From: Caloranaerobacter sp. TR13
GTDB lineage: Bacteria; Bacillota; Clostridia; Tissierellales; Thermohalobacteraceae
Length of the DNA: 64,000 nucleotides
Direction: 5' to 3'
NCBI RefSeq assembly: GCF_001316435.1
Contig: NZ_JXLL01000008.1
Span: 1-64,000, forward strand
Within the stretch, counting starts at the first letter, position 1; each line of letters begins with the position of its first letter. This document shows positions 19,477 through 27,774 of the stretch, piece after piece. Under the pieces are notes generated by a model that saw only the letters and a list, made by a program, of their open reading frames with translations, had not been told where the DNA came from and searched no databases. Position numbers and translations under genes: made by a program.

Positions 19477-21658
19477 CCACTTCTATTGGTGCAAAGCTAA
19501 GCATAAGTTTCTTAACACCCTTACTTGCAAATGCAACTGCTATTTCCTTATCTCCATCCTTATCTTTAACTTGTACAACTGTACCTATCCCCCACATCTT
19601 ATGCTTCACTTTTGCTCCAGGCTTTATATCATTTGAAGATAAGTTCGATTTGCCAGTACTTTTCTCTACTACTCCTGTGAAAAGCTTGTTGGCGTCTTTT
19701 TTTATCTTACCTAGTACCTTTACTGTTTTTTCATTTAAATTCTCCACCAACCATTCTGGTATCTCTTTTATAAATCTTGATACAGTATTATACATAGTAT
19801 GTCCATATAAAGTCCTTACATCAGCATAAGTTATATATAAAATCTTCATTGCTCTGGTAATGCCAACATAGCATAGTCTTCTTTCTTCTTCTAGTTCTTC
19901 ATCACTGTTAAGTGCTCTTGAAAGTGGAAAAATTCCTTCCTCCATTCCAGCTAAAAAAACTACTGGAAACTCCAAACCCTTAGCACTGTGCAGTGTCATA
20001 AGTAAAACAGTATTTCCTTCATCTTCTACATTGTCAATATCTGAAAGCAGCGAAATACTTGCTAAAAATTCTTCTAAAGTATTTTCTTCACTTTTTTGTT
20101 CAAAATCTATGGCTACAGAAATAAATTCTTTTATATTCTCTATTCTACTCTCTGCTTCAACTGTATTTTCCTTTTTTAGTTCATCTATATATCCTATTGA
20201 ATCTATAACATTTTCTATAAGCTCTCTTACTCCTAAAATTTCCTTCATAGCTATAAACTTGTTTATTAGAGTAGTAAACTTATTTATATTAGCAATAGCT
20301 CTCTGTGATAATCCTGGGATATCCTCTACATCTAATATGGCGCTATATAAGCTTTCCCCTGTCTTTTGACAATATGCTTCAATCTTTTCAATAGTCTTAC
20401 TACCAATTCCCCTTTTAGGTACATTGATTATCCTCTTTAAGCTGACATTGTCAACTGGATTTTGTATAAGCCTTAAATATGCTATAATATCTTTTATTTC
20501 TTTTCTATCATAGAACTTAAGTCCCCCAACTATTTTATAAGGGATATTAGATTTTATTAATGCTTCTTCTATAACACGTGATTGAGCATTTGTTCTATAT
20601 AAAACAGCAAAATCTGAAAACTTTAAACCTTCATTTTTAATATTTTCATTTATTTTGCTCGCTATAAAGTCAGCTTCATCATGTTCATTGTAACCACTAT
20701 AAAGTTTTATTAGAGTGCCTCCATCATTTTCAGTCCATAATTTTTTTGATTTCCTTCCATAATTGTTCTTTATTACATGATTGGCTGCTTCTAATATAGT
20801 TTTAGTAGAACGATAATTTTGCTCAAGCTTTATAACCTTTGTATTTGGAAAATCCTTTTCAAATTCAAGTATATTTCTAATATCTGCCCCTCTCCATCCA
20901 TAAATTGACTGGTCATCATCGCCAACAACACAGATATTCATATATTTTCTAGACAATAATCTAATTAATTCATACTGTGCTTTATTGGTATCTTGGTACT
21001 CATCTACTAAAATATATTTAAATCTTTCTTGATAATCATTTAAAACATCTGGATTTTTTCTAAGTAAATCTATAGTCTTAAATATTAAGTCATCAAAATC
21101 TAATGCATTATTTTCTTTTAATTTCTTTTGATACAAACTATATATTTCTGCCTTGTTTCTTTCTCTAAAGTCCCCATAATTATCTCTCATATATGTATCA
21201 GCATCTATAAGCTTATCTTTTTGAGAGCTTATAAAATTTAACATAGCTTTTGGGTCATATAACTTTTCATTTAAATTAAGTTCTTTTATACAATCCTTAA
21301 TAAGTGTCTTTTGATCAGTTGTATCAAATATTACAAAATTTCTACTATACCCTATTCTATCAATATTTCTTCTTAAAATTCTTACACATATTGAATGGAA
21401 TGTTCCAATCCACATACTTTCAGCTTTTCCACCAATAAGTCCTTCTATTCTTTCCTTCATCTCATTAGCAGCTTTATTAGTAAAAGTTATTGCCAAGATA
21501 TTCTCTGGATTTACCCCTTTTTCTTCTATTAGATATGCTATTCTATGAGTTAAAACTCTCGTTTTTCCCGAACCTGCACCAGCTAATACTAACAAAGGTC
21601 CTTCAGTTGTCAATACTGCTTCTTTTTGTCTATCATTTAAAGTATCTAAAGAAATCAT
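19469..21658 (-). CDS. pcrA: ATP-dependent DNA helicase PcrA/UvrD
   Basis: A superfamily-1 3'-5' helicase of repair and rolling-circle replication, 729 residues. Motifs in order: LNDRQKEAV (Q motif), LAGAGSGKTRVLTHRIAYL (I), ILVDEYQDTN (II), VVGDDDQSIYGWRGA (III), KLEQNYRST (IV), LMTLHSAKGLEFPVVFLAG (V) and EERRLCYVGITRA (VI). The C-terminal tail has the Tudor-like VKHKMWGIGTVVQV that contacts RNA polymerase or UvrB in Bacillus. The ATG at 21658 has GAGGAG 8 bases upstream; the ATG 36 bases earlier has none. The stop codon lies at the border of a heptad tract. Confidence 0.96.
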   Translation of the reverse strand: MISLDTLNDRQKEAVLTTEGPLLVLAGAGSGKTRVLTHRIAYLIEEKGVNPENILAITFTNKAANEMKERIEGLIGGKAESMWIGTFHSICVRILRRNIDRIGYSRNFVIFDTTDQKTLIKDCIKELNLNEKLYDPKAMLNFISSQKDKLIDADTYMRDNYGDFRERNKAEIYSLYQKKLKENNALDFDDLIFKTIDLLRKNPDVLNDYQERFKYILVDEYQDTNKAQYELIRLLSRKYMNICVVGDDDQSIYGWRGADIRNILEFEKDFPNTKVIKLEQNYRSTKTILEAANHVIKNNYGRKSKKLWTENDGGTLIKLYSGYNEHDEADFIASKINENIKNEGLKFSDFAVLYRTNAQSRVIEEALIKSNIPYKIVGGLKFYDRKEIKDIIAYLRLIQNPVDNVSLKRIINVPKRGIGSKTIEKIEAYCQKTGESLYSAILDVEDIPGLSQRAIANINKFTTLINKFIAMKEILGVRELIENVIDSIGYIDELKKENTVEAESRIENIKEFISVAIDFEQKSEENTLEEFLASISLLSDIDNVEDEGNTVLLMTLHSAKGLEFPVVFLAGMEEGIFPLSRALNSDEELEEERRLCYVGITRAMKILYITYADVRTLYGHTMYNTVSRFIKEIPEWLVENLNEKTVKVLGKIKKDANKLFTGVVEKSTGKSNLSSNDIKPGAKVKHKMWGIGTVVQVKDKDGDKEIAVAFASKGVKKLMLSFAPIEVVD

Positions 21659-21761
21659 GTATTTATCTCCTCTCGATTTCATTCTTTTCTTCAAACTATA
21701 TTATATAGGAAAGTACTTTCTTGTTGAAGCTTCAATATTGATATTATTAAATTTGAATTTT

Positions 21762-21797
21762 TAAAAAATAAAACCCCTACTTATAAAAGCAGGGGTA
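21762..21797 (-). terminator. terminator of pdxST
   Basis: On the minus strand ACCCCTGCTT pairs with AAGTAGGGGT and is followed by TTTATTTTTT, 12 bases after the pdxT stop codon. Confidence 0.9.
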
Positions 21798-21808
21798 ATA
21801 AAACAAAA

Positions 21809-22390
21809 TTATAATCTTTTTATAATCATATCAACAAAATATCTGTGAAATGATTCATCTCCCGTAAGTTCAGGATGGAATGAAGTTGCCAACATATTCT
21901 TTTCCCTTGCTGCAATAATTTTCCCTTCATGTTCTGATAAAATTTTAACTCCATATCCAACCTTCTCAATGTAAGGTGCTCTGATAAACACTAATGATAT
22001 TGGTTTTGATGAAACTTGCGGTATTGTTTTTTCTATCATAAAACTATCTATCTGACTACCATAAGCATTTCTTTTCACTTCAATATCCATTACTTCTAAA
22101 TGTGCATAATCCTGCCCTACAATTTTTTTCGCCAATAATATCATTCCTGCACACGTTCCCCATACAGGCATTCCTTTTGTTATCCTTTCCTTTAAAGGTA
22201 AAAATATATCAAAATCCTTCATAAGTTTCCCTATAGTCGTGCTTTCCCCTCCTGGAAGAATCAGACCATCTATTTCATTTATCTGTTTAGCATATTTAAC
22301 CCTAATTGGCTTAATCCCTTCAATTTTCTTAAGCATTTCTATATGTTCAACTACAGAACCTTGAAAATCAAGTACACCGACTTTAATCAT
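21809..22390 (-). CDS. pdxT: pyridoxal 5'-phosphate synthase glutaminase subunit
   Basis: The class-I glutaminase of PLP synthase, 193 residues. It supplies ammonia to PdxS through a channel. The start MIKVGVLDFQGSVVEHIEML is typical. LPGGESTTIG (oxyanion region), GTCAGMILLA with the nucleophile Cys, and FHPELTGD with the catalytic His-Glu are all present. The ATG at 22390 has GAGG 9 bases before it and lies 2 bases after the pdxS stop; an ATG inside the end of pdxS is less likely. Confidence 0.96.
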   Translation of the reverse strand: MIKVGVLDFQGSVVEHIEMLKKIEGIKPIRVKYAKQINEIDGLILPGGESTTIGKLMKDFDIFLPLKERITKGMPVWGTCAGMILLAKKIVGQDYAHLEVMDIEVKRNAYGSQIDSFMIEKTIPQVSSKPISLVFIRAPYIEKVGYGVKILSEHEGKIIAAREKNMLATSFHPELTGDESFHRYFVDMIIKRL

Positions 22391-22392
22391 TA

Positions 22393-23265
22393 TTACCATC
22401 CTCTTTCAGCAAATTCTGTAGTCAATTTACTAATTTCTAATCCATACATAGGTTCTCCTAAATCCTCAGAAACTTCAGCAAGAATTTCAGGGTCATTATA
22501 ATATGTGGTTGCTTTCACTATCGCTTTTGCTCTCTTTTCCGGATTAGAAGATTTAAAAATCCCAGAACCTACAAATACTCCATCACATCCTAACTGCATC
22601 ATAAGAGCTGCGTCTGCAGGAGTTGCAATTCCACCAGCTGCAAAGTTTACAACAGGTAGTCTTCCATGTTCAGCTACATATTCAACCAAATGATAAGGTG
22701 CCCCCATTTCTTTAGCAGCAGTCATAAGTTCTTCCTTAGGCATAAGTTTCAATTTCCTTATTTCTGATAACATCTGCCTCATATGCCTTACAGCTTCTAC
22801 AACATTACCAGTTCCTGCTTCTCCTTTCGTTCTTATCATAGATGCTCCTTCAGCAATTCTTCGTAATGCCTCTCCTAAATTTCTAGCGCCACATACAAAA
22901 GGAACTTTAAACTGTTTTTTATTAATATGATACATCTCATCTGCTGGGGTTAAAACTTCACTTTCATCAATAAAGTCTATTCCTATCGCTTCTAGAATTT
23001 GAGCTTCTACAAAATGACCAATCCTTACCTTTGCCATAACTGGTATTGATACTGCTTTTTTTATTTCTTTTATCATTTTAGGATCAGACATTCTTGCCAC
23101 TCCACCCTGCTTTCTAATATCAGCAGGTACTCTCTCCAAAGCCATAACTGCTACAGCCCCGGCTTTTTCAGCTATTCTGGCCTCTTCTGGATTTGTAACA
23201 TCCATAATCACTCCACCTTTAAGCATTTGTGCAAGATTTTTATTTAGTTCATATCTTTTATTCAT
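22393..23265 (-). CDS. pdxS: pyridoxal 5'-phosphate synthase lyase subunit
   Basis: Builds PLP from ribose 5-phosphate, glyceraldehyde 3-phosphate and ammonia as a dodecamer. The 290-residue sequence is highly conserved: [32 protein letters not shown], the catalytic lysines in [14 protein letters not shown] and [19 protein letters not shown], and [28 protein letters not shown] site precedes the ATG. It is transcribed away from the chemoreceptor fusion across a 235-base region with four operator-like sites. Confidence 0.97.
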   Translation of the reverse strand: MNKRYELNKNLAQMLKGGVIMDVTNPEEARIAEKAGAVAVMALERVPADIRKQGGVARMSDPKMIKEIKKAVSIPVMAKVRIGHFVEAQILEAIGIDFIDESEVLTPADEMYHINKKQFKVPFVCGARNLGEALRRIAEGASMIRTKGEAGTGNVVEAVRHMRQMLSEIRKLKLMPKEELMTAAKEMGAPYHLVEYVAEHGRLPVVNFAAGGIATPADAALMMQLGCDGVFVGSGIFKSSNPEKRAKAIVKATTYYNDPEILAEVSEDLGEPMYGLEISKLTTEFAERGW

Positions 23266-23308
23266 ACTATCTCCCCCTATGCTTTATTAATTTTAAAAAT
23301 TAATCAAT

Positions 23309-23403
23309 ATTGTATCGGTTGTTGTTTTAAGATTGTAATGCTATTGTATCGTTATATAATAACATTACCAGTACAATTCTATTATGTCACAACAATTGTA
23401 CTG
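23309..23403 (-). promoter_or_regulatory. four-site operator upstream of pdxS
   Basis: Read on the minus strand, the motif CGATACAAT occurs twice as a direct repeat (23309-23317 and 23343-23351). The related CAGTACAATT and AATTGTACTG form an inverted pair (23394-23403 and 23369-23378), centres 25 bp apart. The promoter-proximal copy contains a TACAAT -10 without a recognisable -35 box, fitting an activated promoter. PdxR-type (MocR) regulators bind mixed direct and inverted repeats upstream of pdxST in other Gram-positives, so this is a candidate PdxR site; no pdxR gene is in the window. Confidence 0.6.
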
Positions 23404-23500
23404 CGTCAATATTGTTTGAAAAATCAAAATCATTATTATAAAATTATAGTGATAGCTTGTCTATTTATTAACTAAAATAACTAAAAGTGAGGTATCGGGA

Positions 23501-25975
23501 ATGTTTAAGAACCTGCTGAGAAAAAAGCCAAAATCTTTAAGTTCAAACATTGAAAACAAAGTTATTCCAACTAATGATAAGGAAAAAGAAACAAATACAG
23601 ATTACACAAGCCTACTAATACATAATCAAAAATGTACAATCGATAAGATTTCGAACAGAATAGACGAAACTGGATTTGCAACAGAAAATTTAATCGAAAT
23701 AATAAACAATATTTCTAGAAATGTTGAAATACAAATGCAAGCTATCGAAAAAGTTGTAAACGAAATTGAAAGCTATTCTGCATTAACTGAAGAAGTTCAA
23801 GCTAGTACTATTAGTTCTCTTCAGATAGCAGAAGATACAAAAGAGGTTGCTAAAGAAGGTAACCAAGCTGTAAATAATTCTATTCAAGCAATGAATGAAA
23901 TAAAAATATCTGTTGATAATACTAAAAATATTGTTGCAAATTTAAATAAGCAAACTTCTCAAATTGATAATATGCTTAAGATAATCAAAGATATTGCTAA
24001 TCAAACCAACCTATTAGCTTTAAATGCAGCAATAGAAGCTGCAAGAGCAGGAGAACATGGTCGTGGTTTCGCTGTAGTAGCAGAAGAAGTAAGAAAACTA
24101 GCACAAAAAAGCGAGGAATCTGCTGAGCAAATATCTTCAGTAATAATAAAAATTAAAGACAGTATACAAGAAACTATAAATGCTATGAACGAAAGTGGGT
24201 TAAAGGTTGATAAAGGTGTAGACATTGCAAATAATACAATAACTGTTTTTAATAAAATAATTGAATCAATAAATACAACTACTGAAGTAACTAATGAAAT
24301 AACATCTGCAATTTCACAGCAAACTAGTAACTTAGAAGAAGTTGTATTTTCAGCTAAAGAAATGAATGACATATCTGAAAAGATTATATCAATGATTGAA
24401 GTTGCCTTGATGAATGCACAGCATACAAAAACTTCAATTGAAATTTTGTCTAAAACATCAGAAAACCTTAATAACATAACTAATGAAGTCCTTAACAATA
24501 TCAAATTAGCAGATAGAAAAGAAACTAAACTAAGGACAGTTATGGGAAAAAGTTTAGATACATTAGATCCTGCTATTCCATTTGATCAAGATAGTTTGAA
24601 AATTTTAGGTAATGTACATACTGGTTTACTAGCTTCAAGCGCTACAACTGATGTATTGCCTAGCATAGCTAAAAGCTGGTTTGTAAGTGAAGATAATCTT
24701 ACTTGGACTTTTAATCTTAGAAAGGGTGCCAAGTTCCATAATAACCAAGAAGTTACATCTGAAGATGTTAAATTTTCTCTTGAAAGAATATTAAGTCCAA
24801 AACTTAAATCTCCTAATGCATGGCTTTTATATTCTATTGATGGTGCTGAAGAATTTCACAATAGTGAAGCTAATCATGTTAGAGGTATAAAAGTCATAGA
24901 TAGATACAGATTATCTATAACCTTAACAAAGCCTTATAGTGGTTTTCTACTTAACTTAGCTCAGCCTTGTTGTGCAATTATAGAAAAAATTTCAGCACTT
25001 AATAATAAATTTATAGGCTGTGGACCATATATAATCGAAGAAATGGATGATGAAAAATACACATTAAAAGCTTTTGAAGGATATTTTGGTGGACAACCAT
25101 ATATAGATAAAATAGAGGTTTATCATAATGATAACAATCCTGTTGAAGGTTATATAAACAATAAATATGACTTCTTAATGCTCAATAACTCTGGTGTCAA
25201 AGAATTATACGAAAAAGGATTTAGTAGTGAAATTAAAGTAAAAGATGTAATGACAACATTTTTTGCAGGATTTAACTTAAAATCTAATTCAATTTTTGCC
25301 AAAGATAAAGGTATAAGAAAAGCCATTAATCATGCAGTAAACAAAGAAAGAATAATTAACGAAGTTGTTAATGGACTTGCTTCTAAATCTAAAGGAGTAT
25401 TCCCTCCAGCAATTCTAGACAATAGTCATCTTACAGGCTTTGAGTTTAACCCTAACTTATCCAGAAGATTATTAAGAGAAAGTAATTATAATAATGAAAA
25501 GTTGATAATACTAGGATACGAAGGTGACAGCAATAATTCCAACAATAAAATAATCGAACTTATTGTAGAAGACTTGAATAATGTAGGAATTAACTGTAAA
25601 ATCATCAAAGTTCCTTCTAGAGAATATTTAAAAGCCGAAAACATGAATAAATGCCATTTATTCATTATGGGATGGATTGCTGATACTGGGGACCCTGACA
25701 ACTATCTAGAGCCTTTATTTAATCCTAAAGCTTATACTAACTTTACTGGATATAATAATGAATATGTAACAAAATTGATGAAAGAAGCTAGGGAAATTAT
25801 AAATCCTGAAAAAAGAATTGATTTATACAAGACAATTCAGGATAAAATTATAGAAGATGTACCATGGCTATTCTTATATCATCCACAAACAGCTTATGTT
25901 CATAAAACACATATAAAAAATGTACAACTCAATCCATTAGGAAAAGTTAGATTTGAAGATATTATTTGCGAATAA
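23501..25975 (+). CDS. soluble chemoreceptor signalling domain fused to a family-5 peptide-binding domain
   Basis: An unusual 824-residue fusion. Residues 45-335 form a methyl-accepting chemotaxis coiled coil with the signalling hairpin tip [20 protein letters not shown] then [18 protein letters not shown] at about 163-203. Residues 345-824 are a solute-binding protein family-5 domain ([66 protein letters not shown]) of the type found in OppA/DppA. There is no signal peptide, no lipobox and no transmembrane segment, so both parts should be cytoplasmic. A cytoplasmic peptide or nickel-like ligand sensor for CheA is the simplest inference. GAGGT and GGGA precede the ATG. It is monocistronic with its own terminator. 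Confidence 0.9.
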   Translation: MFKNLLRKKPKSLSSNIENKVIPTNDKEKETNTDYTSLLIHNQKCTIDKISNRIDETGFATENLIEIINNISRNVEIQMQAIEKVVNEIESYSALTEEVQASTISSLQIAEDTKEVAKEGNQAVNNSIQAMNEIKISVDNTKNIVANLNKQTSQIDNMLKIIKDIANQTNLLALNAAIEAARAGEHGRGFAVVAEEVRKLAQKSEESAEQISSVIIKIKDSIQETINAMNESGLKVDKGVDIANNTITVFNKIIESINTTTEVTNEITSAISQQTSNLEEVVFSAKEMNDISEKIISMIEVALMNAQHTKTSIEILSKTSENLNNITNEVLNNIKLADRKETKLRTVMGKSLDTLDPAIPFDQDSLKILGNVHTGLLASSATTDVLPSIAKSWFVSEDNLTWTFNLRKGAKFHNNQEVTSEDVKFSLERILSPKLKSPNAWLLYSIDGAEEFHNSEANHVRGIKVIDRYRLSITLTKPYSGFLLNLAQPCCAIIEKISALNNKFIGCGPYIIEEMDDEKYTLKAFEGYFGGQPYIDKIEVYHNDNNPVEGYINNKYDFLMLNNSGVKELYEKGFSSEIKVKDVMTTFFAGFNLKSNSIFAKDKGIRKAINHAVNKERIINEVVNGLASKSKGVFPPAILDNSHLTGFEFNPNLSRRLLRESNYNNEKLIILGYEGDSNNSNNKIIELIVEDLNNVGINCKIIKVPSREYLKAENMNKCHLFIMGWIADTGDPDNYLEPLFNPKAYTNFTGYNNEYVTKLMKEAREIINPEKRIDLYKTIQDKIIEDVPWLFLYHPQTAYVHKTHIKNVQLNPLGKVRFEDIICE

Positions 25976-25977
25976 TA

Positions 25978-26018
25978 GGAAGACCTACACCTTTAATTTT
26001 GGTGTAGGTCTAACTTTT
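25978..26018 (+). terminator. terminator of the chemoreceptor fusion gene
   Basis: A perfect 11-bp AGACCTACACC/GGTGTAGGTCT stem with a 9-base loop is followed by AACTTTTATATTT. It lies between the convergent fusion gene and the TVP38 gene and may serve both. Confidence 0.85.
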
Positions 26019-26724
26019 ATATTTCCAATCCTTTTCTCTTCTTTAACCATCCAGGTATCAATGTTAGTATTACAAAGAAAATTGCTCCAATTCCAAGATA
26101 CATTAAAGTCTTACCTATATTACCTTCTCCACTTACAATTGAGCCTCCCATGAAGGTAAAAGCTATAGCTCCTGGTATCATACATATCCATGAAACTAAA
26201 ACATAAGTGCCAAATTTAATTTTAGTAAGACCATAAGCATAGTTTTGAAGGTTAAAAGGAAATACAGGAACTAATCTAGTTATCATTAACATTCTCCATC
26301 CTTGTTTTTCAACACCTTCGTCTATCTTCTTAAATTGTTCATTTCCTTCAACCCAACTTTCTACCATATCCCTAGCTGCATATCTAGCTACTAAAAATGC
26401 GGCTGAAGCACCTAAAGTAGATCCTATAGAAGCATATACAGCTCCCATTACAGGTCCAAAAGCTAAACCTGCTAATACAGCTATAGGTAATCCTGGAAGA
26501 AAGAATAAACATGCTACAATGTATAGAATTATATAAATTATAGGTCCAATGACTCCATAACTATTAATCCATGCTTTTAGATTTTGCATATTTTCAAGAC
26601 TAATATATTCAAATAGTCCAAAATATTTCATAAGACCAATAACAACCACTATAAGTCCAAGAGTAATAGCAAGTTTCACATAACTTTTCTTTTTATCTTG
26701 CTTTACTTCTTTTTTACTATCCAT
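26017..26724 (-). CDS. TVP38/TMEM64 (DedA-like) membrane protein
   Basis: A 235-residue polytopic membrane protein of the SNARE-associated/VTT family. Its core signature is LAFGPVMGAVYASIGSTLGA then SAAFLVARYAARDM (about residues 85-120), followed by the WRMLMITRLVPVFPFNLQNY motif. About five hydrophobic segments are visible and both termini are charged and cytoplasmic. In E. coli the relatives YdjX and YdjZ lie in one operon with YnjBCD and the rhodanese YnjE; here too it follows a rhodanese gene. The transported or flipped substrate is unknown. Confidence 0.88.
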   Translation of the reverse strand: MDSKKEVKQDKKKSYVKLAITLGLIVVVIGLMKYFGLFEYISLENMQNLKAWINSYGVIGPIIYIILYIVACLFFLPGLPIAVLAGLAFGPVMGAVYASIGSTLGASAAFLVARYAARDMVESWVEGNEQFKKIDEGVEKQGWRMLMITRLVPVFPFNLQNYAYGLTKIKFGTYVLVSWICMIPGAIAFTFMGGSIVSGEGNIGKTLMYLGIGAIFFVILTLIPGWLKKRKGLEI

Positions 26725-26743
26725 AACTACACCTCCATTTTTA

Positions 26744-26774
26744 AATGTATAGGGAGCATTGCTCCCTATACATT
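26744..26774 (-). promoter_or_regulatory. intercistronic palindrome between rhodanese and TVP38 genes
   Basis: A perfect 14-bp inverted repeat AATGTATAGGGAGC/GCTCCCTATACATT with a 3-base loop overlaps the rhodanese stop codon. There is no T-run on the minus strand, so partial termination or mRNA processing is more likely than full termination. Confidence 0.65.
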
Positions 26775-27756
26775 ATTTAGGCTCTCCAGTTTCGATTGGT
26801 AAATCTTTATTATAACTCCATTCAATCCATGAACCATCATAGTTCTTAACATTTTCATATCCAAGTAATTGAGTTAAAACAAAAGTAGTATGAGCTGATC
26901 TTACTGCTGATTGGCAGTATGCTATTATAGTCTTATCAGGAGTAATTCCTTTTGACTCATAGATTTTCTTTAATTCTTCTACAGTTTTGAAAGTTTTGTC
27001 TTCACCTTCTCCAACATTAATAGCCTCTTTATATTCAATCCAAACACTTGTAGGTATTCTTCCTTTTCTATAAGCACCTTTCTTTAAAGTTTCACCTGTA
27101 AATTCTTTTATTGAACGAGTATCTAATATTATCACATTTGGATCATTCATTGCAGCTTTAACATCTTCTAATGTAGCTAGCTTACTCTCATCTACTTTAC
27201 CTTTAAATTTATATTCTTTTGGAGTAATCTCTGGCTTAGCAGTTGTTAATTCAAGTCCTGCAGCTTTCCATCCATCAATACCACCATCTATTAATGCCAT
27301 TTTCTCATGACCATACATATCAAGTATCCACCATAGCCTAGCTGCATCATAATCTCCTTTTCCATCATACAACAATATAAATGTATCATTATCGATTCCT
27401 AAGCTACCTAATAATTTCTCTACTTTCTCCTTTTCTGCTCTCATTCCACCAAATGGATAATTTTCGCTCTCATAGTCTGGTCTCCATATATTAACAGCAC
27501 CAGGTATGTGACCTAATAAGTATTCTGGTGATTTTCTAATATCGATAACAACAACATTTTTGTTATTATCAATTATTTCCTTAGCCTTAAGTGCACTTAC
27601 TATAACTTCCGGATTTGCATATTCAGCATACTTACCTTCTTGTTTAATTAATTCGTCACTAGTTTTTACATTTGGTCCTTGGAAACCAAAGTACCAAACT
27701 AATACTCCAACTACAATTACAATTAACGCTATGCTTATAACTTTTGCTTTACTCAT
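26773..27756 (-). CDS. membrane-anchored double-rhodanese thiosulfate sulfurtransferase
   Basis: A 327-residue protein with an N-terminal membrane helix (ISIALIVIVVGVLVWYFGF) and two rhodanese domains. The first (about 50-165) has NVVVIDIRKSPEYLLGHIPGA but an Asp-Gly loop (YDGKGDYDA) in place of the active Cys, so it is an inactive structural domain. The second (about 185-320) has VIILDTRSIKEFTGET and the active-site loop CQSAVRSAH. It resembles YnjE and other exported sulfurtransferases. It should transfer sulfane sulfur, or possibly selenium, outside the membrane or in its vicinity. It lies between the HdrB-like oxidoreductase and TVP38. Confidence 0.9.
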   Translation of the reverse strand: MSKAKVISIALIVIVVGVLVWYFGFQGPNVKTSDELIKQEGKYAEYANPEVIVSALKAKEIIDNNKNVVVIDIRKSPEYLLGHIPGAVNIWRPDYESENYPFGGMRAEKEKVEKLLGSLGIDNDTFILLYDGKGDYDAARLWWILDMYGHEKMALIDGGIDGWKAAGLELTTAKPEITPKEYKFKGKVDESKLATLEDVKAAMNDPNVIILDTRSIKEFTGETLKKGAYRKGRIPTSVWIEYKEAINVGEGEDKTFKTVEELKKIYESKGITPDKTIIAYCQSAVRSAHTTFVLTQLLGYENVKNYDGSWIEWSYNKDLPIETGEPK

Positions 27757-27774
27757 TTCATTACCCCTTTCTAA

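Noticed and set aside
24001-24504. Minus-strand reading frame inside the chemoreceptor fusion
   Set aside because: It is the complement of the conserved MCP hairpin region; no start signals.
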